DNA of 64,000 bases from Vibrio tarriae (lineage in GTDB: Bacteria > Pseudomonadota > Gammaproteobacteria > Enterobacterales > Vibrionaceae), in the NCBI RefSeq assembly GCF_002216685.1, contig NZ_CP022353.1:1302001-1366000 (forward strand), read 5' to 3'. A program made the position numbers and the translations under genes. This document shows positions 1-8,268 of the stretch, piece after piece. Within the stretch, counting starts at the first letter, position 1; every line of letters begins with the position of its first letter. A model generated the notes under the pieces. It saw only the letters and a program-made list of their open reading frames with translations, was not told where the DNA came from and searched no databases.

Positions 1-1
1 C

Positions 2-211
2 GAAGCAAGTCCCGAAAAAGATCCAGCAAAGAATCCGCAACGTATTCCCACACCAAGGCTTTACACGCCAAAGCTCGACATTAAAGAAAGGTCGCTAAGC
101 GTATTAATCATCCTTGCTCGACATCGTCATTGCAAGAAAAAGCTGGTTAAGCTCCAAACAGCACAAGTTCAAACTCGCCAAGAAGATATTTCGGTTACAT
201 TTTCCTCCTAG
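2..211 (+). CDS. possible 3' end of an unidentified gene (cut by window edge)
   Basis: This frame stays open from the window edge to a TAG at 209-211 and would encode about 69 residues, rich in Lys, Arg and Pro at first. I recognise no family. The other two forward frames are also open at the edge but stop at 84 and 98, and the last of these also looks basic and protein-like, so the true frame is uncertain. The stretch lies upstream of a TolA-like gene and a dif-like site and may be the end of a gene of an integrated element. That is inference. Confidence 0.25.
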   Translation, partial: EASPEKDPAKNPQRIPTPRLYTPKLDIKERSLSVLIILARHRHCKKKLVKLQTAQVQTRQEDISVTFSS

Positions 212-235
212 CTTAATCTTGGTGAGATGAATTTG

Positions 236-568
236 ATGAAGTTTTTGAGGCGAGTAATGTTGAGCATTTTCCTCACAATTTTTAGTCAATCAACGATTGC
301 AGACGATGCGGAATTGAATCGAGTGGCAAAGAAAATCAAGACTCAAATTGAAAAGTCGATCAAAAAGAGCAAAAAACCACTTGAAGGTTACTGTGATGTT
401 TTTGTTGATTTAGATTACACACATCCGAAAAATGCTGTCGTAAAGAAAGTTTCCACATTAGGTGACAACGAGCTTTGCTTAATTGCCAAGAAAACTATCA
501 AGGTGGGCAATAAGTATGTTTATGATTGGCCTGAGAAATACATAAGGGTTCAGCTTGTTTCAAAATAG
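236..568 (+). CDS. small secreted TolA domain III-like protein
   Basis: The 110-residue product begins with a basic n-region and hydrophobic core typical of a signal peptide, probably cut after Thr-Ile-Ala. A Lys-rich helix (KKIKTQIEKSIKKSKK) follows, then a domain resembling the C-terminal domain III of TolA: GYCDVFVDLDY, a GDNELCLIAKK segment and a final beta strand. The two Cys match the TolA-III disulfide pair. It lacks the TolA membrane anchor and long helical domain II, so it should be a free periplasmic TolA-III-like protein. ATG 236 is preferred over ATG 227 because GGTGAG at 221-226 is correctly spaced only for 236. It points toward the dif-like site at 711-738, in the position cargo genes take in CTX-type phages. 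Confidence 0.6.
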   Translation: MKFLRRVMLSIFLTIFSQSTIADDAELNRVAKKIKTQIEKSIKKSKKPLEGYCDVFVDLDYTHPKNAVVKKVSTLGDNELCLIAKKTIKVGNKYVYDWPEKYIRVQLVSK

Positions 569-710
569 CTCAAGACCGAGGCTATATAAATAATTCTGTG
601 TAACTGAGAACACATCAAAAAATGCATGCCTGGATATCATTTTACGGACATTGTCAATAAATGTAGTGCATTGGTGTTAAGCCATGGCGCCCATAGTGAG
701 GCTATATTTA

Positions 711-738
711 ACTGCGTATTACGTGCATTATGTTAAAT
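711..738 (+). other. dif: dif-like XerC/XerD recombination site
   Basis: A 28-bp site has the dif layout: XerC arm ACTGCGTATTA at 711-721, central CGTGCA at 722-727, XerD arm TTATGTTAAAT at 728-738. The XerD arm matches the E. coli and V. cholerae dif arm as I remember it, and the XerC arm differs from my memory of V. cholerae dif1 (AGTGCGCATTA) at two positions. In V. cholerae this place, next to the hybrid kinase and RTX region, is dif1, where CTX-type phages integrate. The site could be the chromosomal dif itself or a phage-modified copy. Confidence 0.8.
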
Positions 739-870
739 ACGACATCAGAACGAGTTGATAACCCCAATCAGCTCCCTCTTTTTCATCAGGCATTAAACAT
801 AACTGCATTTACCATAAAATACCTAATAACTATATTTATCATTTGCCAATGTTAAGTATAATTATTAGCT

Positions 871-2586
871 TTAGCTTAAGAAGCGTTTAACGACATGCAT
901 GATGTCTTTGCTTCGGATTGGCTTTAGCACAATGTCATTCATCCCTGCATCTATACAGCTTTGTTTATCACTTCCTGCAGTATGGGCAGTAAGTGCGATG
1001 ATTGGGATGTCAATATTCTTATCTCGAATTATCTTCGTCGCGGCAATACCATCCATAATAGGCATCGATATATCCATTAACACAAGATCAAACCCATGTT
1101 TTTTTTCTAAAAGATCCACGGCTTGCAACCCATTTTCAGCAATCGTCACATCATAACCTACCTTATTAAGCAAAAGTTGAATGACCATTTGATTGGTTTT
1201 AGTATCTTCAACAACAAGAATGTGATGATTTTTCAAATGAACACTTTGTTGTAATGTAAGATCATTCTGTTTAATACATTTTAAGCGAGATTGAAGTGGA
1301 ATATTTAAAGTAAAAGTCGTGCCTACACTGATTTCACTTTCAACTTGGATTGTGCCTCCCATCAATTCAACTAAATGCTTGGTAATCGCAAGGCCTAATC
1401 CCGTTCCACCATAATTTCTTGTAATTGAATTATCAGCTTGAATAAAAGGAGTGAATAATTGGTTGACTCGTTTTCTTTCAATGCCAATCCCTGTGTCTTT
1501 GACTTGGAATATAACCCCATCCATGGTGTAGTCTAATACAATGTCTACTCGACCTTGTTTGGTGAACTTAATGGCATTACCAACAATATTAAACAATATT
1601 TGAGTGAGTCTTGCCGAGTCGGTGTAGTACTCTAATGTTGGATTCTTATTAGATTGAACATAAAAGTGCACACCTTTATCTTGCGCAATCTGTCTGTGAT
1701 AAACCAAAGATTGGTCTAGTTTCTTTTCCAGATCCAACCAGTGACAGTGTAATGAAAAGTGCCCAGACTCGATTCGGCTTAAATCTAGAATATCATTGAT
1801 AATAATGAGAAGTAGCTCAGCAGAATTCTCCATCTGTTCAAGCAACTCAATTTGATAACTTGTTGACTCTACTCTCAATATATCAATCAAACCAAGAACG
1901 GCATTCAAAGGTGTTCTTAATTCATGGCTCATCATTGCAAGGAAGTTTGACTTAGATTGATTCGCTTGTTCAGCTAATTTTTGCGCCAAGCGTAATTCGC
2001 GAGTTCTTATTTCCACGAGCTTTTGCAGCTCTTCTTTATGTTCAATATCTGAAATAGCCCTTTCTAACAACGGTCTAAAACGTGACAACGTCTCTTTTGC
2101 TTCTAAAGAAAATTGACCTTTATTATTCCCTAATAAAATCAGAACAGAATCGCTGATTTGAGCTTGAATTCCTGTAATCAAAGCGGAATAAATCGGCCTA
2201 TCAATAGACTCAACTAAACACGAAAACTCATCTAACTTACAAGGTTCAAATAACAGAATACATTCACCATTAAGCACACGCTGAAATTTAGTTCCATTTG
2301 GCCAAAGCACATTGTTAAATGTTGAATTTGAGGCGATAGTTGTATGGAAATGATAGCAATTTTTATCTTTGGAAATAACAATAAAATCATCAAACTTAAT
2401 ATATCGATTCAACAATGTTTTTAATTCTTCAAAGATGTGATTTTTGTTGGTAGCGACACTGAATGCAGAGATGGCAGCTAGAATTACCCTATTTTCCTCC
2501 GCAAGCTGCTTTCCTCGCTCAATGCTTCTTTGTAACTCAAGAGTAAGTTCATTCACTTTTTCTGTGTATTCAGAATCCATTTTCAT
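871..2586 (-). CDS. hybrid sensor histidine kinase / response regulator
   Basis: The 571-residue protein has no membrane segment. An N-terminal coiled coil (to about 40) leads into a GAF-like region (about 45-190). A HisKA domain carries phospho-acceptor His221 in SHELRTPLN, and an ATPase domain has N-box Asn337, DTGIGI and GGTGLGL. A C-terminal receiver (about 453-571) has phospho-acceptor Asp505 in LVLMDISMP and the conserved Lys555. Its start overlaps the stop of the upstream FIST gene by 4 nt (ATGA), indicating translational coupling, so the FIST protein is the likely signal input. No DNA-binding output domain is present. In V. cholerae the corresponding gene borders the RTX cluster; here the dif-like site follows directly. 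Confidence 0.9.
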   Translation of the reverse strand: MKMDSEYTEKVNELTLELQRSIERGKQLAEENRVILAAISAFSVATNKNHIFEELKTLLNRYIKFDDFIVISKDKNCYHFHTTIASNSTFNNVLWPNGTKFQRVLNGECILLFEPCKLDEFSCLVESIDRPIYSALITGIQAQISDSVLILLGNNKGQFSLEAKETLSRFRPLLERAISDIEHKEELQKLVEIRTRELRLAQKLAEQANQSKSNFLAMMSHELRTPLNAVLGLIDILRVESTSYQIELLEQMENSAELLLIIINDILDLSRIESGHFSLHCHWLDLEKKLDQSLVYHRQIAQDKGVHFYVQSNKNPTLEYYTDSARLTQILFNIVGNAIKFTKQGRVDIVLDYTMDGVIFQVKDTGIGIERKRVNQLFTPFIQADNSITRNYGGTGLGLAITKHLVELMGGTIQVESEISVGTTFTLNIPLQSRLKCIKQNDLTLQQSVHLKNHHILVVEDTKTNQMVIQLLLNKVGYDVTIAENGLQAVDLLEKKHGFDLVLMDISMPIMDGIAATKIIRDKNIDIPIIALTAHTAGSDKQSCIDAGMNDIVLKPIRSKDIMHVVKRFLS

Positions 2587-3770
2587 GCCTCATAAAATAC
2601 AACAGATGAAATCATTAAGTTACCATGCGCATTTTCACCATTGATAAAACGGCCTTGCTCTCCAAATGTAAATGGGCAAATAAAAGCGCAACCATTTAGT
2701 TGCTCCATTATTTTTAGTTGAACCTTATGTATGTCTTGCCCCAGCCTTAACATGGATCCTGCACAGAATATAGTTAGAGACCCAAATAAAGCTTTATCTT
2801 GGTAACTTTTATAACTTGCTTCCTGAATAACACGGGTCACACGTTCAATGAGTTGATTTTGCGATCCCGTCATCAAACAGACTTGCTCTCCGACTTCCAC
2901 ATTAGCAAACATTTCAAGCCCACCATTTTCAGTTTTTCTAACCGGGTGGGTAAGCTTATATTGCGTTGAACAAGTCTCCCCTTTTCCAACAACTCTTCCC
3001 AGAGGGAAACGAGTTACATGTTCGAATAGATATTGTTCAGTAATTTGAATTCCCGAGTGATCGCCGACCCACTCTTTATATAGCCGACTCGCAGTTTCGT
3101 TATCGATCTCCTCAATCACCCTGCCTTTAGCTTTAGTAATGACACCAGAAAATTCTGTTGGAGAGTATCCGGCACTAAATCCACTAAAAACAGGCTGTGA
3201 TGGAAACATCATTTGCAATGCAATGCCTTTATCGGTTGCGCCTTCCTGCGTAAAGATAGACCAATTTTGACTGATAAAATTATCCGCAGCGCTCCCTCCA
3301 ATAATTGGGACTTGAGAACCAAACTTATTATCAATACTTTCAATTAATGCTTCTTCAATGCCAGGTGTGGCATGCAAAAGCACAAGACTAGGTAATTCTC
3401 CCGCTCTATTAGCATTTTCTAGTGCATTATCAATTGCCTGATCAACTAACTCAGAGATCGGGCTGTTATCAGACAGAGAGATCAAAGCAGTGCCATAGGC
3501 TGCTTGGGAATGGTCATAAATCCCCATTAATCCCACTGCCGGATTGGGAAAATAGCCATCCTGCGTCATCACACCACGAAAGGAAGAACACCCGATAATG
3601 GGGATATTGGGAAAAGCAGCTTTTAACACAGATGAAAGATGTTGAGCATCAAATTCTTCGGTGAAATAGCAGATTAAATTCGATAACCCTTCACCATCCA
3701 TAGACTGTTGAAGTTCATGGATACAAGAATAGACATCAATTTGAGTAGAAACGGTTGTTTTTAGCCGCAT
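2583..3770 (-). CDS. FIST domain sensory protein
   Basis: This 395-residue soluble protein has FIST-N (about 30-210; IPIIGCSSFRGVMTQDGY, PIIGGSAADN) and FIST-C (about 225-380; RPLG-like segment, NGCAFICPFTFGEQG, HGNLMISSVVF). FIST proteins are predicted small-ligand sensors, possibly for amino acids or NO, that feed kinases or cyclases. The gene overlaps the downstream kinase gene by 4 nt, so the pair probably forms one signalling unit in which FIST acts as a separate input subunit. The ligand cannot be read from the sequence. ATG 3770 is used. Confidence 0.88.
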   Translation of the reverse strand: MRLKTTVSTQIDVYSCIHELQQSMDGEGLSNLICYFTEEFDAQHLSSVLKAAFPNIPIIGCSSFRGVMTQDGYFPNPAVGLMGIYDHSQAAYGTALISLSDNSPISELVDQAIDNALENANRAGELPSLVLLHATPGIEEALIESIDNKFGSQVPIIGGSAADNFISQNWSIFTQEGATDKGIALQMMFPSQPVFSGFSAGYSPTEFSGVITKAKGRVIEEIDNETASRLYKEWVGDHSGIQITEQYLFEHVTRFPLGRVVGKGETCSTQYKLTHPVRKTENGGLEMFANVEVGEQVCLMTGSQNQLIERVTRVIQEASYKSYQDKALFGSLTIFCAGSMLRLGQDIHKVQLKIMEQLNGCAFICPFTFGEQGRFINGENAHGNLMISSVVFYEA

Positions 3771-3868
3771 TGAATGAGTTTTGTATACCTAAGATGACAC
3801 TGTTTATACCTGATACATCGGATTGTTTAAATAGCGCCAATCTATGGTTGAGGCTTTGAGTGATGATT

Positions 3869-4225
3869 TTACGGTAGGTAACGCAGTTTTAGTGTGATGC
3901 CATGGTTAATTTTAAGCTCAATGTTTTCTTGATTTTTTGGGGAAAGTAACAACACTCCCGACTGATATTCAGCCACTCCATTTACTTGGAGTGACCATCG
4001 CTCATCCCATGGTGACAAGGAATACTTTGGGGCGTCTTGGGACTCGAGCTGAGAAACAGTAATACGCTTACCCTCTATATAGAATTGGCAAGGTTTCTCC
4101 ATCCCACAGGTGATGAGCGTACCACTTTCATGTGAGAAGGTTCGCCATAGAAAAGCACTAATCAACACCTGCAAGGTGATTAGGATTTGAGCAAGTCTGG
4201 CTTTTGTAAGTTTTTCGGCTGCCAT
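3869..4225 (-). CDS. small membrane-anchored protein of unknown function
   Basis: The 118-residue product has one hydrophobic segment (about 11-27, ILITLQVLISAFLW) followed by a periplasmic-type domain with two Cys about six residues apart (ITCGMEKPCQF) and a beta-rich C-terminus. ATG 4225 is chosen because AGGAA lies 9 nt upstream; a TTG at 4249 is possible but has no such site. It is divergent from ccoN and about 100 bp from the FIST gene. An analogous small gene is found next to ccoN in V. cholerae, but I know no function for it. Confidence 0.75.
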   Translation of the reverse strand: MAAEKLTKARLAQILITLQVLISAFLWRTFSHESGTLITCGMEKPCQFYIEGKRITVSQLESQDAPKYSLSPWDERWSLQVNGVAEYQSGVLLLSPKNQENIELKINHGITLKLRYLP

Positions 4226-4483
4226 GAACGCGGGTTCCTCGTGTAACAAACTTCAAATTTTTGAAATAAAAGGCCAAAACCTGATGGAGTGTAAGGTTAC
4301 TACACTGTCATTGAATTGTTAATTGAAGTATAGTTAGACGTTGAAAATGCCACTTTTTCATAAAGTCAGCAACAAAAATTAACAGTTTAGATGTCATTGT
4401 TTTTGTTGTGGATTTGGGTGGTGTTACGACGAAAGTCGTGTTGGAAGTAAAAGTGTAGTTAATTAAACATTGGAAGCATGCAA

Positions 4484-5911
4484 ATGAGCCAAGAAAAGCA
4501 GCTTGAACAAAACTACAACTATACCGTGGTCCGCCAATTTACCCTGGTAACAATTCTCTGGGGTATCGTCGGTATGGCTGTAGGGGTTTTGATTGCCGCT
4601 CAATTAGTTTGGCCACAGCTAAACTTTGATACGCCGTGGTTGACGTACAGTCGCTTACGTCCTCTGCATACTAATGCGGTAATTTTTGCGTTTGGTACAA
4701 GTGCCCTGTTTGCAACATCATATTATGTTGTGCAGCGTACTTGCCAAACTCGTCTGTTCGGTGGACCGTTAGTTCCCTTTACCTTTTGGGGATGGCAAGC
4801 GATTATCGTTTCCGCTGCAATCACCTTACCTTTGGGTTACACCTCAGGTAAAGAGTACGCAGAACTGGAATGGCCAATCGACATCGCCATCGCAGCGGTT
4901 TGGGTCGCTTATGCGGTTGTGTTCTTTGGAACCCTAGTAAAACGTAAAACATCTCATATTTACGTGGCTAACTGGTTCTTCGGTGCCTTTATTATTACCG
5001 TTGCGGTATTGCACATTGTAAACAGTATGGCGCTCCCCGTTTCGATGGGTAAGTCTTACTCAATCTACGCTGGTGCCGTCGATGCCATGGTGCAATGGTG
5101 GTATGGTCACAACGCTGTAGGTTTCCTGCTCACGGCTGGCTTCCTCGGCATGATGTACTACTTTGTTCCTAAACAAGCTGAACGCCCAGTCTACTCTTAC
5201 CGTCTGTCTATCGTTCACTTTTGGGCTCTGATTTCTCTCTACATTTGGGCAGGTCCGCACCATTTGCATTACACCGCACTACCTGACTGGACTCAGTCTT
5301 TGGGTATGGTAATGTCTCTCGTGCTGTTCGCACCCTCTTGGGGTGGGATGATCAACGGTATCATGACTCTTTCTGGTGCATGGCATAAGCTGCGCTATGA
5401 TCCGATTCTTCGTTTCTTGATCGTTTCTCTGTCTTTCTACGGCATGTCTACGTTTGAAGGACCGATGATGTCAATCAAGACCGTCAATGCTCTATCCCAC
5501 TACACCGACTGGACGATTGGTCACGTTCACTCTGGTGCGCTTGGTTGGGTAGCAATGGTGTCGATTGGTTCTGTATACCATCTGATCCCACGTCTTTTTG
5601 GACAAGAGCGCATGTACTCTGTCAGTCTGATCAATGCTCACTTCTGGTTAGCCACGATTGGTACAGTTCTGTACATCGTTGCAATGTGGATCTCCGGCGT
5701 AATGCAAGGTTTGATGTGGCGTGCAGTGAACTCTGACGGCACACTGACATACAGCTTTGTCGAGTCAGTGCAAGCGTCATATCCGTTCTATACCGTGCGT
5801 TTCATCGGTGGTTTCATCTTCTTGTCTGGGATGTTCCTGATGGCTTACAACGCCTATAAGACCATTTCTGCACCTAAAAATAGCCTAAAAGCTATTGTGC
5901 AACCGGCATAA
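4484..5911 (+). CDS. ccoN: cbb3-type cytochrome c oxidase subunit I
   Basis: This is the catalytic heme-copper subunit of the high-affinity cbb3 oxidase, which reduces O2 to water at low oxygen in the inner membrane. About 12 transmembrane helices are visible. Metal ligands can be placed: low-spin heme His in [13 protein letters not shown], CuB His in [10 protein letters not shown] and GPHHLHY, and heme His in [11 protein letters not shown] 4484 is preferred over ATG 4478 because GGAAG at 4472-4476 is 7 nt from the former and 1 nt from the latter; the product is then 475 residues. It is first in ccoNOQP, with ccoO starting 13 nt downstream. Confidence 0.97.
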   Translation: MSQEKQLEQNYNYTVVRQFTLVTILWGIVGMAVGVLIAAQLVWPQLNFDTPWLTYSRLRPLHTNAVIFAFGTSALFATSYYVVQRTCQTRLFGGPLVPFTFWGWQAIIVSAAITLPLGYTSGKEYAELEWPIDIAIAAVWVAYAVVFFGTLVKRKTSHIYVANWFFGAFIITVAVLHIVNSMALPVSMGKSYSIYAGAVDAMVQWWYGHNAVGFLLTAGFLGMMYYFVPKQAERPVYSYRLSIVHFWALISLYIWAGPHHLHYTALPDWTQSLGMVMSLVLFAPSWGGMINGIMTLSGAWHKLRYDPILRFLIVSLSFYGMSTFEGPMMSIKTVNALSHYTDWTIGHVHSGALGWVAMVSIGSVYHLIPRLFGQERMYSVSLINAHFWLATIGTVLYIVAMWISGVMQGLMWRAVNSDGTLTYSFVESVQASYPFYTVRFIGGFIFLSGMFLMAYNAYKTISAPKNSLKAIVQPA

Positions 5912-5924
5912 GGAGAATTAAGCA

Positions 5925-6545
5925 ATGAGTTCTAATTCTAATAATCGCCATGAACTACTTGAGCGTAATGTCGGCTTACTGGCTATTTTCATTGTTTTTG
6001 CCATCAGTTGGGGGGCTCTGGTTGAGATTACTCCATTGATTTTCCAAAAACAGACCACGGAAGAAGTACAGAACCTCAAACCTTATACTGCGTTGCAACT
6101 CGAAGGTCGCGACATTTACATCCGTGAAGGTTGTAACGTTTGTCACAGCCAGATGGTGCGTCCATTCCGTTCTGAAACCGAGCGTTATGGCCATTACTCT
6201 GTGGCAGGTGAAAGTGTTTGGGAACACCCATTTTTATGGGGCTCTAAGCGTACTGGTCCTGACTTAGCACGTGTGGGTGGTCGTTATTCTGATGAATGGC
6301 ATCGTGTTCACCTATTGAACCCACGTGAACTGGTTCCTGAGTCAAATATGCCTGCATTCCCATGGCTGGCAAAAAACACTCTGGACGGTAAATACACGCA
6401 ACAAAAGATGACCTTGTTCCGTGACAAGTTTGGTGTTCCGTACACAGATGAACAAATCGCAAATGCGACAAAAGATGTAGAAGGTAAAACAGAGATGGAT
6501 GCCATCATTGCTTATCTTCAATCTCTTGGTCATGCAATGAAATAG
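5925..6545 (+). CDS. ccoO: cbb3 oxidase monoheme cytochrome c subunit
   Basis: The 206-residue subunit has an N-terminal membrane anchor ([18 protein letters not shown]) and one c-type heme site, CNVCH, in [15 protein letters not shown]. Met in [10 protein letters not shown] is the likely axial ligand. It passes electrons from CcoP to the CcoN active site. AGGAG lies about 8 nt upstream of the ATG. The length fits the family. Confidence 0.97.
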   Translation: MSSNSNNRHELLERNVGLLAIFIVFAISWGALVEITPLIFQKQTTEEVQNLKPYTALQLEGRDIYIREGCNVCHSQMVRPFRSETERYGHYSVAGESVWEHPFLWGSKRTGPDLARVGGRYSDEWHRVHLLNPRELVPESNMPAFPWLAKNTLDGKYTQQKMTLFRDKFGVPYTDEQIANATKDVEGKTEMDAIIAYLQSLGHAMK

Positions 6546-6556
6546 CAGAGGTAATT

Positions 6557-6721
6557 ATGGATATCGGTACTATTCACAGTATTTGGACCATAGTGCTGTT
6601 CGTATGCTTTATAGGCGTGGTTTGGTGGGCTTATGGCAAAAAGCGTAAAGCGCGTTTTGATGAAGCTGCAAACCTCATCTTCGCCGATGAAGAGCAAAAT
6701 ACCTCGAAAAACAAGGAGTGA
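6557..6721 (+). CDS. ccoQ: small cbb3 oxidase subunit
   Basis: The 54-residue protein has a single transmembrane helix (WTIVLFVCFIGVVWWAYG) followed by a basic then acidic tail ending NTSKNKE. Its place between ccoO and ccoP, its size and the FxGVVxWAYG-type helix identify CcoQ/FixQ, which stabilises the assembled oxidase. GAGG lies 5 nt upstream of the ATG. It starts 11 nt after ccoO and ends 7 nt before ccoP. Confidence 0.92.
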   Translation: MDIGTIHSIWTIVLFVCFIGVVWWAYGKKRKARFDEAANLIFADEEQNTSKNKE

Positions 6722-6728
6722 CTAAGTA

Positions 6729-7709
6729 ATGACTACATTCTGGAGTCTTTGGATCATCGTGATTACTGTGGGTACTTTGCTCGGTTGCGCTATTCTGCTC
6801 GTTTGGTGTCTGAAAGACAAAATGGGTGTTGAAGAAGGCGTTGACATGGGCCATGAGTACGATGGCATTCGCGAGTTGAACAACCCGTTGCCAAAATGGT
6901 GGACCTATCTATTTATTGGTACTTTCATTTTTGCAGCCATTTATTTAACCCTTTACCCAGGTTTAGGCAGCTTTAAAGGCATTCTCGGCTGGCAAAGTTC
7001 AGACCAGACCATACGTTCTCTTGAAGAATCACGTGCTTCGATTGCTGCCGCACAGCAAAACAAGCAACTGATTCAGTATTCAAAAGAACTGGACGACGCT
7101 GAAGCCTACTATGGTGAAGCTTTTAAACGTTTGGCTTATCAAGACGGCACCACTAACTTACGCGAAATCCCCGATATCGCTGCCGATAGTGATGCTTTAA
7201 AAGTGGGTCAGCGCCTATTTTTACAAAACTGCTCTCAATGTCACGGCTCAGATGCTCGCGGCCAAAAAGGCTTTCCTAACTTGACTGATGATGCATGGCT
7301 GTACGGTGGCGAACCACAAGCGATTGTGACCACCATTCGCCATGGCCGTATTGGCCAAATGCCAGCATGGAAAGACATTTTAGGTGAACAAGGTGTGAAG
7401 GAAGTCGTTAGTTACACCTTAAGCCTGTCGGGTCGTTCTGTGAATGCTAAAGAAGCAGAAGCAGGTAAAGCTCGTTTTGCCGTTTGCTCTGCGTGTCATG
7501 GTACAGACGGTAAAGGTAACCCAGCCTTTGGGGCACCCAACCTAACGGATAATGACTGGTTATTTGGTGATTCACGTGCAGATGTAACAGAAACTGTGAT
7601 GAATGGCCGTTCTGGCGTAATGCCTGCTTGGATCGATATCTTAGGTGAAGACAAAGTGCAATTAGTCTCTGCCTACGTATGGAGTTTAAGCAACTCAGAG
7701 AATAAGTAA
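6729..7709 (+). CDS. ccoP: cbb3 oxidase diheme cytochrome c subunit
   Basis: The 326-residue subunit has two N-terminal transmembrane segments (about 4-27 and 57-77) and two class I cytochrome c domains. Heme sites are CSQCH (about residue 168) and CSACH (about 257), each followed by a GQMPAW or GVMPAW segment that supplies the Met ligand. It accepts electrons from soluble cytochromes or the bc1 complex. A strong intrinsic terminator follows at 7721, separating the structural genes from ccoH onward. Confidence 0.97.
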   Translation: MTTFWSLWIIVITVGTLLGCAILLVWCLKDKMGVEEGVDMGHEYDGIRELNNPLPKWWTYLFIGTFIFAAIYLTLYPGLGSFKGILGWQSSDQTIRSLEESRASIAAAQQNKQLIQYSKELDDAEAYYGEAFKRLAYQDGTTNLREIPDIAADSDALKVGQRLFLQNCSQCHGSDARGQKGFPNLTDDAWLYGGEPQAIVTTIRHGRIGQMPAWKDILGEQGVKEVVSYTLSLSGRSVNAKEAEAGKARFAVCSACHGTDGKGNPAFGAPNLTDNDWLFGDSRADVTETVMNGRSGVMPAWIDILGEDKVQLVSAYVWSLSNSENK

Positions 7710-7720
7710 CATTCTAATAA

Positions 7721-7757
7721 CAGCCCCTTTTCAAGGGGCTGTCTTTCTTATATTTTT
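7721..7757 (+). terminator. intrinsic terminator after ccoNOQP
   Basis: Perfect 9-bp stem CAGCCCCTT / AAGGGGCTG with a TTC loop (7721-7741), followed by a T-rich stretch. It separates the oxidase operon from ccoH, so the assembly genes depend on readthrough or on a promoter in the short gap before 7788. Confidence 0.85.
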
Positions 7758-7787
7758 TAGCCTCTTTTCGTTGTAGAGAACTTTCTT

Positions 7788-8264
7788 ATGGTAAAGCCTT
7801 GGTATAAACAATTTTGGCCTTGGTTCCTGATCATACTACCTCTCACTGTAGTGATCTGGACGGTCGTCACCGTTATTGTTTTTGCAAATAACTCCGTTTC
7901 ATTAGTCACTGAGGATTACTATAAAAAAGGTAAAGGCATTAATATTGATCTTACTAAAATCAATGTCGCCAAAGAGTTGGGATTGAACGCTACCGTTCAC
8001 TCTGAAGGTAGTACGGTCATCATTGAATTCGACAAAGGTCAACTTGCTCACTTCCCTGCTATTCAAGCCATGTTTGCTCATCGCACACTACCTGATCGCG
8101 ATTTTTCTCAGCTGATAACGGCAGATGCAAAAGGAATTTATCGCTTAAATCTGGAGAATGAACTGCAAGGCCCTTGGTTTATCGAACTGACTCCACATGA
8201 TGGCCAATGGCTTGTCCAAGGTCGCGTCACCTTCCCCTCTTCTCCAACGGCATTAATGAATTAA
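7788..8264 (+). CDS. ccoH: cbb3 oxidase assembly protein CcoH/FixH
   Basis: The 158-residue protein has one N-terminal transmembrane helix (about 11-33, FLIILPLTVVIWTVVTVIVF) and then the FixH signature: VTEDYYKKGKGIN directly after the membrane and a periplasmic beta domain ending GPWFIELTP..WLVQGRV. FixH/CcoH associates with the cbb3 complex and supports its assembly. The next gene, ccoI, starts 4 nt after its stop. The usual ccoG gene is absent between ccoP and ccoH. Confidence 0.92.
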   Translation: MVKPWYKQFWPWFLIILPLTVVIWTVVTVIVFANNSVSLVTEDYYKKGKGINIDLTKINVAKELGLNATVHSEGSTVIIEFDKGQLAHFPAIQAMFAHRTLPDRDFSQLITADAKGIYRLNLENELQGPWFIELTPHDGQWLVQGRVTFPSSPTALMN

Positions 8265-8268
8265 GATC

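Noticed and set aside
578..707. Direct repeat GAGGCTATAT at 578-587 and 698-707
   Set aside because: Only 10 bp and not located at the Xer crossover; could be chance.
4426..4439. Small hairpin ACGAC-GAAA-GTCGT before ccoN
   Set aside because: Only 5 bp and no T run; not a terminator or known switch.
4458..4471. GTTAATTAAACATT as an ArcA site for ccoN
   Set aside because: It resembles an ArcA box but overlaps the ribosome binding region, and AT-rich matches of this kind are common; not listed as a feature.
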